A DNA stretch of 64,000 bases from Pseudomonas paralcaligenes. Lineage in GTDB: Bacteria; Pseudomonadota; Gammaproteobacteria; Pseudomonadales; Pseudomonadaceae. The stretch covers positions 62,001 to 126,000 of the forward strand of contig NZ_BPFX01000029.1 of NCBI RefSeq assembly GCF_019655855.1. The letters are read 5' to 3'. The notes beneath the pieces are model-generated. The model was not told where the DNA came from. It saw only the letters and a program-made list of their open reading frames with translations, and searched no databases. Shown piece after piece: positions 10,981-17,328 of this stretch. Within the stretch, counting starts at the first letter, position 1; the number at the start of each line of letters is the position of its first letter. Made by a program: the position numbers and the translations under genes.

Positions 10981-11877
10981 ATGATCTCCACCCGCCAGTT
11001 GCGCTACTTCGTCGCCATCGTCGAAAGCGGCAGTTTCAGCGCCGCCGCCGAGCGCCTGTTCGTCGCCCAGTCGGCCTTGAGCCGGCAGATCAAGGAACTG
11101 GAGGCGCAGATGGACACCGCCCTGTTCGTGCGCACCGCGCGGCAGCCGCTGCTCAGCGACGCCGGCGCGGCCTTCTACCCGCGGGCGCGCGGCCTGCTGC
11201 TGGAGCTGGAACGGGCCAGCCAGGAAAGCCGGGAGATCGGCCTCGGCCAGCGCGGCACCCTGCGCCTCAACCACTCCAGCACCGTGCCGCTGAGCGGCGT
11301 GCTGATGGAGGCGCTGGCCGGCTACCTCGCCGAGCACCCTGGCGTGCGCATGGAGATCGCCCAGCAGTCTTCGGAAATCCAGCTGCAGGAGCTGGCCGAG
11401 CGGCGCCTGGACATCGGCCTGCTGCGCCTGCCGGTGCTGCGCCAGCACGACGGCGTGGTGCTGCACCGGCTGCTCGACGAGCCCATGCTGCTGGCCGTCG
11501 CCAGCCACCACCCGCTGGCCGCGGCGGTACCGGTGCGCCTCGCCCAGCTGGTGGACGAGCCGTTCATCTCCATTCCCCATCCGCAGCGCGGCGGCCTCAG
11601 CTACCGGGCGGCCGAGCTGTGCACGCGCGCCGGTTTCTACCCGAAGGCGGCGCGGGTGGTGTCGCGCAAGACCACCCAGCTGCAACTGATCCAGGCCGGC
11701 TTCGGCATCGCCCTGCTGCCGCAGTGCATGAGCGCCATCGCACCGCCCGGCGTCAGCCTGGTGCCGCTGGCCGACGCGGCCTGCGACACCAGCATCGCCC
11801 TCGCCTGCCGGCAGGACGACTCGGCGCTGGTGCAGGGGTTCGTCCGCCACTTCCGCGACGCTCTGGCGGCGGGCTGA
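10981..11877 (+). CDS. LysR-family transcriptional regulator
   Basis: A 298-residue LysR regulator beginning MISTRQLRYFVAIVESGSF with the HTH at about residues 16-37 (FSAAAERLFVAQSALSRQI). The effector domain runs from about 90 to the end and resembles the BenM/CatR group. The 105-base gap to the divergent TSUP exporter points to local control of that gene. It is followed after 6 bases by the converging end of the zinc-motif gene on the other strand. Confidence 0.9.
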   Translation: MISTRQLRYFVAIVESGSFSAAAERLFVAQSALSRQIKELEAQMDTALFVRTARQPLLSDAGAAFYPRARGLLLELERASQESREIGLGQRGTLRLNHSSTVPLSGVLMEALAGYLAEHPGVRMEIAQQSSEIQLQELAERRLDIGLLRLPVLRQHDGVVLHRLLDEPMLLAVASHHPLAAAVPVRLAQLVDEPFISIPHPQRGGLSYRAAELCTRAGFYPKAARVVSRKTTQLQLIQAGFGIALLPQCMSAIAPPGVSLVPLADAACDTSIALACRQDDSALVQGFVRHFRDALAAG

Positions 11878-11883
11878 CGCCGC

Positions 11884-12435
11884 TCAGGGTTCGACGACGA
11901 CCTGGGCGACGGGGAACCCCGCCCGCTCGGCGAACGCCTCCAGGAAGGCCAGTGCGAAGCCCGCCTCGGCCCAACCGTTGAAGATGAAGCCCAGGTTGGA
12001 GAACGCGCACGGCTGGAGGAACAGGAAGCCGTTGACCTCGTCCTCGTGGCCGCATTCGGGGCAGGTGAAGTTGTCGGTGTCGCCGGGCGTCCACTCGTCC
12101 AGGCTCTCGAAGAAGGCCTCGCCGATCTCCTGGCGGCACTCCGGGCAGCCGGCCTCCTCGTGGAAGTCGCGGGTCGGCGTGTAGATGCAGCGCCGGGTGA
12201 CGATCTCCAGGCCGTTGCACGGCTGGCCATAGGGCAGCCGCTCCGGGTGCAACGCCACTCGCCGCGCGCCCTCGCCGATGGCGTAGGCCATGCCACCCCG
12301 GCCACGGCCGCAGGTAGTGGGCAACGCCGCGACGATGCCCTGGCGCACCAGCCAATCGAGCAGCTTGCGCGCCCGGTATTCGTGGTCCGGCACCCGCGAC
12401 AGGCGCGGCACCAGGATCAGCTGGCGCTCGCTCAT
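11884..12435 (-). CDS. Conserved protein with two CPEC zinc-ribbon motifs, coupled to EAL gene
   Basis: A 183-residue soluble protein of unknown function. Residues 1-70 look like a small alpha/beta domain; two CPEC motifs (Cys97/100 and Cys125/128, the second followed by GHED) would bind one zinc ion. Homologues are sometimes labelled sugar ABC transporter ATPase, but no Walker A or ABC signature is present, so that name is not supported. Its ATG overlaps the stop of the upstream EAL gene in an ATGA, which implies translational coupling and a shared role. Confidence 0.8.
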   Translation of the reverse strand: MSERQLILVPRLSRVPDHEYRARKLLDWLVRQGIVAALPTTCGRGRGGMAYAIGEGARRVALHPERLPYGQPCNGLEIVTRRCIYTPTRDFHEEAGCPECRQEIGEAFFESLDEWTPGDTDNFTCPECGHEDEVNGFLFLQPCAFSNLGFIFNGWAEAGFALAFLEAFAERAGFPVAQVVVEP

Positions 12436-13187
12436 GCGCAGTGCTCCATGGGCGCGGTCGGCGCCTCGCCGGCCCAGTGGCGGATGAAGCGCTCGCGGAA
12501 CAGGAAGCCCTGCACGCAGTCGATGCCCTGCTCGCGCGCCCAGCGCAGCTGGGCCTCGTTCTCCACGCCTTCGAGGATCACGGTCTTGCCGGCCTCGCGG
12601 GCGAACGCCAGGATGCCGCGCAGCAGTGCCATGGACGCCCGGCTGGACAGCCGCGACAGCCAGTCCCGGGCCAGCTTGAGGTACTGCACGCCAAGCAGCA
12701 CGTCGAACGACACCAGGCTGTCGTGGGCGCCGAGGTCGTCCAGGGCGATGGGGATGCCGGCACCGCCGAAGGCCTGCTGCATGGCGATGCTGACCCGGGC
12801 GTCGGCCACCGAGCTGTTCTCGATGATCTCCACCACCGCCAGGCGGTGCGCCAGCAGCAGCTCGACCATGGGGTGGCGGGCTTCGCCGAGGAACACCTCG
12901 AAGGCGTCCTGATCGATGTTGAGGAACACCGGCAGCTCCGCCGGGCAGGCCTCCAACTGCAGGCGCTTGATCAGCAGTTCGAGCTGGAACAGGCTCAGCG
13001 GGCTGTCGTGCAACTGGCGGAACACCTGGTCCGGCGGCAGGTAGCCGACCCGCTCGTGGCGGAAGCGCGCCAGCGCCTCGTAGGCCACCGGCTCGCCATC
13101 GGCGACGCGCAGGATCGGCTGGTACTCGACGCCCAGGCCGTCGCCGGCCAGGAAGGACAACAGAACATCGGGGGAAATGCGCACCAT
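12432..13187 (-). CDS. Stand-alone EAL-domain cyclic-di-GMP phosphodiesterase
   Basis: A 251-residue single-domain EAL protein, predicted to hydrolyse c-di-GMP to pGpG. Catalytic and metal positions appear complete: EAL at 37-39, the NID asparagine, EIIENSS glutamate, DDLG aspartates, YLKL lysine, EGVEN and QGF. The start is the ATG at 13187; a GTG one codon upstream is possible and neither has a strong SD. The frame stays open far upstream only because it is antisense to xseA. No sensory domain is fused, so input may come through the coupled downstream zinc protein. Confidence 0.9.
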   Translation of the reverse strand: MVRISPDVLLSFLAGDGLGVEYQPILRVADGEPVAYEALARFRHERVGYLPPDQVFRQLHDSPLSLFQLELLIKRLQLEACPAELPVFLNIDQDAFEVFLGEARHPMVELLLAHRLAVVEIIENSSVADARVSIAMQQAFGGAGIPIALDDLGAHDSLVSFDVLLGVQYLKLARDWLSRLSSRASMALLRGILAFAREAGKTVILEGVENEAQLRWAREQGIDCVQGFLFRERFIRHWAGEAPTAPMEHCA

Positions 13188-13292
13188 CACACTCGCGAAC
13201 AAACAGGAATCGCTCTCATTATGACGCCGCCGCGGCCTCCCCGGCCAGCGGGGCCCATGACCGCGACCGGCAAAGCCACTATGATGCCGGCC

Positions 13293-14672
13293 ATGCTCAC
13301 CGATCCCTTCGCCCGCCTCGGCCTCGACCGCGAGGCCCTCAGCGTCAGCCAGCTCAACAACCGCGCCCGCCTGCTGCTGGAGGACGTGTTCGCCCAGGTG
13401 TGGGTGGAGGGCGAGATCTCCAACCTCGCCCGCCCGGCCTCCGGCCACGTCTACTTCACCCTCAAGGACAGCCAGGCCCAGGTGCGCTGCGCGCTGTTCC
13501 GGCAGAACGCCGCACGGGTGCGCCAGGCGCTGCGTGACGGCCTGGCGGTGAAGGTGCGCGGCAAGGTCTCGCTGTTCGAGGGGCGCGGCGACTACCAACT
13601 GATCCTCGACACCGTCGAGCCAGCCGGCGACGGTGCCCTGCGCCTCGCCTTCGAGGCGCTCAAGGAGAAACTCGCCGGCGAGGGCCTGTTCGCCGCCGAG
13701 GGCAAGCGCGCGCTGCCCGCCCATCCGCGGCGCATCGGCATCGTCAGCTCGCCGACCGGCGCGGTGATCCGCGACATCATCAGCGTGTTCCGCCGCCGCG
13801 CGCCGCAGGTGGAGCTGACCCTGGTCCCCACCGCCGTGCAGGGCCGCGAGGCCACCGGGCAGATCGTCCGCGCCCTGCAACTGGCCGACGCGCAAGGCTT
13901 CGACGCGCTGATCCTGGCCCGTGGCGGCGGCTCGCTGGAAGACCTCTGGTGCTTCAACGAGGAAGCCGTGGCCCGCGCCGTGGCCGCCTGCGCCACACCC
14001 ATCGTCAGCGCCGTGGGCCACGAGACCGACGTGTCGATCAGCGACTTCGTCGCCGACGTGCGCGCGCCCACGCCTTCGGCCGCCGCCGAGTTGCTGGCCC
14101 CGGACAGCTCCGACCTGCAGCACCGCCTGGACGGCCTCGCCCGGCGCCTGCAGCTGTCCCTGCGCCAGCGCCTGCAGCGCGACCTGCTGCGCCTGGACGG
14201 CCTGGCCCGGCGCCTGCGCCACCCCGGCGAGCGCCTGCGCCAGCAGGCCCAGCGCCTGGACGACCTCGACCTGCGCCTGCGCCGCGCCTTCGCCCAGCAG
14301 GCCGCCGGCCGCCACGACCGCCTCGCGCGCCTGGAAGGCCGGCTGGCCGCCCAGCACCCGGGGCGCCCCCTGGCCCTGCTGCGCCAGCGCCTGGACAGCC
14401 TGGCCGAGCGCCTGCCGCGCGCCACCCACGCCCTGCTGCGCGAACGCCGGCAGCGGCTGGGCAACCTGGCCCAGACCCTCAACATCGTCAGCCCGCTGGC
14501 CACCCTCGGCCGCGGCTACAGCATCCTCCTCGACGAACGCGGCCAGGCCGTGCGCGCCGCCGCCCAGACCCATCCCGGCCAGCGCCTCAAGGCGCGCCTC
14601 GGCGAGGGCGAGCTGGACGTGCGCGTCGAGGACAATCACCTCGCCCCGGTCACCCTTTCCCTGCTCGATTGA
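13293..14672 (+). CDS. xseA: Exodeoxyribonuclease VII large subunit
   Basis: A 459-residue large subunit of the nuclease that degrades single-stranded DNA to short oligonucleotides with XseB. The N-terminal OB fold (about residues 15-110) includes VWVEGEISNLARP. The catalytic region carries RIGIVSSPTGAVIRD, LARGGGSLEDLW and SAVGHETD, followed by a long coiled-coil region rich in Arg/Leu/Gln (about 275-400). The start MLTDPF matches the usual length. It is divergent from the EAL gene with 105 bases between. Confidence 0.97.
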   Translation: MLTDPFARLGLDREALSVSQLNNRARLLLEDVFAQVWVEGEISNLARPASGHVYFTLKDSQAQVRCALFRQNAARVRQALRDGLAVKVRGKVSLFEGRGDYQLILDTVEPAGDGALRLAFEALKEKLAGEGLFAAEGKRALPAHPRRIGIVSSPTGAVIRDIISVFRRRAPQVELTLVPTAVQGREATGQIVRALQLADAQGFDALILARGGGSLEDLWCFNEEAVARAVAACATPIVSAVGHETDVSISDFVADVRAPTPSAAAELLAPDSSDLQHRLDGLARRLQLSLRQRLQRDLLRLDGLARRLRHPGERLRQQAQRLDDLDLRLRRAFAQQAAGRHDRLARLEGRLAAQHPGRPLALLRQRLDSLAERLPRATHALLRERRQRLGNLAQTLNIVSPLATLGRGYSILLDERGQAVRAAAQTHPGQRLKARLGEGELDVRVEDNHLAPVTLSLLD

Positions 14673-14687
14673 TCTCTGGACAGCCCC

Positions 14688-15590
14688 ATGCCCACGCCCA
14701 TCCGTAGGAGCGAGCCCCGCTCGCGAACAGTGATCACCCAAACGCTGCGCGGGCCAAGCTCGCGCCTGCGCAGACTGGGCGCGTGTCTGCTGGCGCTGTG
14801 CCTCGCCCTCCCCGCCCACGCCGAGGGCTTCATCACCCGCCTGCTGAACAAGCCGGTGCCCGGCGGGGTGGCGGTGCTCGACCTGGGCGACGGCGCCCAG
14901 GCGCCCCAGGCGCGCTACCAGGGCAAGCCGGTGCTGGTGGTCCGCGAGGACGGCGCGCGCTGGATCGCCATCGTCGGCATCCCGCTCACGGTCAAGCCCG
15001 GCGAGCAGCGCCTGGAGGCCGACGGCCGCAGCCTGAGCTTCAGCGTCGGCGCCAAGCACTACCGCGAGCAGCGCATCACCCTGAAGAATAAGGAACAGGT
15101 CAACCCGAGCCCGAAGAACCTGGCCCGCATCGAACGCGAGCTGGCCGAGCAGACCGCCGCCTACCGCCAGTTCAGCCCGCGCCAGCCGAGCAACCTGCTG
15201 TTCGACAAGCCGGTCAATGGCCCGCTGTCCTCGCCCTTCGGCCTGCGCCGCTTCTTCAACGGCGAGGAGCGCAACCCGCACTCCGGGCTGGACTTCGCCG
15301 TGGGTGCCGGCACGCCGATCAAGGCGCCCGCCGCGGGCAAGGTGATCCTGATCGGCGACTACTTCTTCAACGGCAAGACGGTGTTCGTCGACCACGGCCA
15401 GGGGCTGATCAGCATGTTCTGCCACATGTCCAAGGTGGACGTGCAGCTCGGCCAGGAGCTGCCGCGCGGCGGCGTGGTTGGCCGCGTCGGCGCCACCGGA
15501 CGCGCCACCGGCCCGCACATGCACTGGAACGTCAGCCTCAACGACGCACGGGTCGACCCGGCCATCTTCATCGGCGCCTTCCAGCCCTGA
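14688..15590 (+). CDS. M23-family peptidase (LytM domain), exported
   Basis: A 300-residue predicted periplasmic peptidoglycan endopeptidase. A signal peptide ends at AHAEG (about residue 46), a beta-rich N-terminal domain follows, and the LytM domain from about 185 shows the zinc ligands in HSGLD and the HMHW motif. The first 14 codons overlap a REP-like palindrome (14704-14727), so the real start may be the GTG at 14730 or later; the ATG at 14688 would give an unusually long basic leader. It follows xseA by 15 bases on the same strand. Confidence 0.9.
   Translation: MPTPIRRSEPRSRTVITQTLRGPSSRLRRLGACLLALCLALPAHAEGFITRLLNKPVPGGVAVLDLGDGAQAPQARYQGKPVLVVREDGARWIAIVGIPLTVKPGEQRLEADGRSLSFSVGAKHYREQRITLKNKEQVNPSPKNLARIERELAEQTAAYRQFSPRQPSNLLFDKPVNGPLSSPFGLRRFFNGEERNPHSGLDFAVGAGTPIKAPAAGKVILIGDYFFNGKTVFVDHGQGLISMFCHMSKVDVQLGQELPRGGVVGRVGATGRATGPHMHWNVSLNDARVDPAIFIGAFQP
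14704..14727. repeat. REP-like palindrome at the 5' end of the M23 gene
   Basis: GTAGGAGCGAGC-CCC-GCTCGCGAA resembles the common Pseudomonas REP sequence. It lies inside the longest reading of the M23 gene, which argues for a later start. Confidence 0.7.
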
Positions 15591-15660
15591 GAATCTGAGG
15601 ACGTCAGTCAGAGCGGCCCGACGCGACGCGCCAGGCATTGCAAAGCGCCGCCGCGGCCAT

Positions 15661-15679
15661 GACAATGCGAGCAATTATC
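15661..15679 (+). promoter_or_regulatory. Fur-box-like site before ECF sigma gene
   Basis: The 19 bases beginning GACAATG and ending ATTATC match 13 of 19 positions of the Fur consensus. It stands 20 bases before the start codon of an iron-starvation-type sigma factor, where iron repression is expected for the family. Confidence 0.6.
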
Positions 15680-15698
15680 AAATGCAACGCAGTGCCCC

Positions 15699-16205
15699 AT
15701 GCCCGGCGACACCCTCCATAACTTCTATAGCGACCACCACGGCTGGCTGAAGTCCTGGCTGCGCGCACGCCTGGGCAACGCCGCCGATGCCGCGGACTTC
15801 GCCCAGGACACCTTCCTGCGCGTCATGCAGCGCTGCGACCTCGGCGCCATCGACACGCCGCGGGCGTTCCTGCGCACGGTCGCCCGCGGCCTGGTGATCG
15901 ACCACTGGCGGCGGGAGGAGCTGCAGCGCGCCTGGCTGGAAAGCCTGGCCCACCTGCCCGAGGCCGAGGCGCCGTCGCCGGAAGCCCGGGAGGTGGTGCT
16001 GGAACTGCTCGAACGCATCGCCCGGATGCTCGACGGCCTCAAGCCGAGGGTGCGCAGCGCCTTCCTGCTGGCCCAGTGCGAGGGCCTGACCCACGTGCAG
16101 ATCGCCGAGCGCCTCGGCGTGTCGGTGCGCTCCGTGGAGCGCTACGTGGCCGAGGCGCTGTACCACTGCTACCTGCTGCGCTACGGCGACGAGGCCGAGG
16201 CATGA
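15699..16205 (+). CDS. ECF sigma factor, FecI/iron-starvation type
   Basis: A 168-residue ECF sigma factor. Region 2 spans about residues 10-75 (DAADFAQDTFLRVM, then TPRAFLRTVARGLVIDHWRR) and region 4 about 105-160 with the HTH THVQIAERLGVSVRSVERYV. The anti-sigma gene overlaps its end in ATGA, and a TonB receptor with signalling domain follows, making a complete cell-surface signalling set. A Fur-box-like site lies just upstream. It probably transcribes the receptor gene when the ferric siderophore is bound. Confidence 0.95.
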   Translation: MPGDTLHNFYSDHHGWLKSWLRARLGNAADAADFAQDTFLRVMQRCDLGAIDTPRAFLRTVARGLVIDHWRREELQRAWLESLAHLPEAEAPSPEAREVVLELLERIARMLDGLKPRVRSAFLLAQCEGLTHVQIAERLGVSVRSVERYVAEALYHCYLLRYGDEAEA

Positions 16206-17158
16206 GCGGCAGCCCGCACAACGACGCCGAGGCGCTGCGCGTGCGCCAGGCCATCGACTGGCTGGTGCGCCTGCAGCACAGCGACGACCCCGCCCTGCGC
16301 CAGCAATGCGAACACTGGCGCCGCCAGGACGCCCGCCACGAACGGGCCTGGCAGCGCATCAGCGGCCTGCACCGGGAAATCTCCCGTGACCTCGGCGCCC
16401 TGCCCGGCGGCACCGTGGCCACCCTGGAGAACTCGGCGCGCCGCCTGCAACGGCGCCAGGCGCTCAAGCTGCTGTCGCTGGTCACCGTGGCCGGCGGCGC
16501 CGCCTGGCTGGGCCGCGACCTCGGCCTGGCTCAGCCACTGCTGGCCGACCAGGCCACCGCCGTGGGCGAGCGCCGCCAATTGCCGCTGGGCGACGGCAGC
16601 ACCCTGTACCTCAACACCGACAGCGCCGTCGACCTGCAACTGGACGGCGCACAGCGCCTGATCGTGCTGCGCCGTGGCGAACTGTTCCTCGACTGCCGCC
16701 CGGGCGGCGCGACGCCGCTGCGCGTGCGCACCCCGGACGGCCTGTTCGAGGCCGCTCCCGACAGCCGCTTCGGCCTGCGCCTGGGCGACGCCGGCACCTG
16801 CCTCAGCGTCGACCAGGGCAGCGTCGCCTTCGGCGAGCCGCCACTCAGCGCCAGTGCCGGCCAGCGCTACCTGATCGCAGGCGGCAAGGCCGACCTGCTG
16901 CCGGCCCAGGCGCTGGAGCCGAACGCCTGGCGCGACGGGCTGATCGTCACCCGCGACATGCGCCTGGACCATTTCCTCGAGGAAGTCGGCCGCTACCGTC
17001 CGGGCCACCTGGGCTACGCGCCGGACGTCGCCGGGCTGCGCCTGTCCGGCGTGTTCCGCCTGGCCGACACCGACGAGCTGCTGCGGGTGTTGGCCCGCAC
17101 CCTGCCCGTGCGCACCCGCTACATGACCCGCTGGTGGGTGCGCGTCGAGGCCGCCTGA
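16202..17158 (+). CDS. FecR-type anti-sigma factor
   Basis: A 318-residue inner-membrane sigma regulator. The start ATG at 16202 overlaps the sigma stop, so the two are coupled. The N-terminal cytoplasmic DUF4880-like region has WLVRLQ and the conserved HERAWQRI (about residues 20-55). A hydrophobic segment at about 88-105 is the probable membrane anchor, and the FecR domain from about 120 contains LPLGDGSTLYLNTDSAV. The C-terminal part (about 245-318) is the STN-like receptor-contact region with LDHFLEEVGRYRPG. Confidence 0.93.
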   Translation: MSGSPHNDAEALRVRQAIDWLVRLQHSDDPALRQQCEHWRRQDARHERAWQRISGLHREISRDLGALPGGTVATLENSARRLQRRQALKLLSLVTVAGGAAWLGRDLGLAQPLLADQATAVGERRQLPLGDGSTLYLNTDSAVDLQLDGAQRLIVLRRGELFLDCRPGGATPLRVRTPDGLFEAAPDSRFGLRLGDAGTCLSVDQGSVAFGEPPLSASAGQRYLIAGGKADLLPAQALEPNAWRDGLIVTRDMRLDHFLEEVGRYRPGHLGYAPDVAGLRLSGVFRLADTDELLRVLARTLPVRTRYMTRWWVRVEAA

Positions 17159-17240
17159 AGCCCGGCAGTCCGGTAGGGTGCGCCGCGCGCACCTGCCCCC
17201 CGCGCCGCGCCACGCACGCAACCGGTGCAATGGGGCCATA

Positions 17241-17266
17241 TGAAAAAACTGAAGAATTTCTGTCGG
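17241..17266 (+). promoter_or_regulatory. Possible ECF-sigma promoter for the TonB receptor
   Basis: An A-rich block TGAAAAAAC (17241-17249) and TGTCGG (17261-17266) stand ahead of the receptor. This resembles iron-starvation sigma promoters (A-rich -35, CGT/TGTC-like -10), but the spacing is shorter than usual, so it is tentative. Confidence 0.3.
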
Positions 17267-17284
17267 GTTCTGCGGGGATGGATC

Positions 17285-17310
17285 GGCAGGGAATAAGAAC
17301 CATTCCTGCC
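17285..17310 (+). other. Hairpin just before the TonB receptor start
   Basis: GGCAGGGAAT (17285-17294) pairs with ATTCCTGCC (17302-17310) with one bulged base and an AAGAACC loop. It ends about 19 bases before the chosen start codon, where no good ribosome binding site is seen. Confidence 0.5.
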
Positions 17311-17328
17311 ACGAGCCGTTTCCCGCCC

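Noticed and set aside
11884..12435. Sugar ABC transporter ATPase, a name used for relatives of this protein
   Set aside because: No Walker A, Walker B or LSGGQ motif is present; only zinc-ribbon-like CPEC pairs are seen.
12432..15674. A 1080-codon open frame on the minus strand
   Set aside because: Only its first-quarter-from-the-stop end (12432-13187) encodes EAL protein. The rest is antisense to xseA and the M23 gene, both certain by homology, and stays open because of high GC with few stop codons.
16076..16201. N-terminal extension of the FecR-type gene
   Set aside because: The extra 42 codons overlap the sigma gene in another frame and are Arg-rich shadow sequence; the ATGA overlap at 16202 is the usual start.
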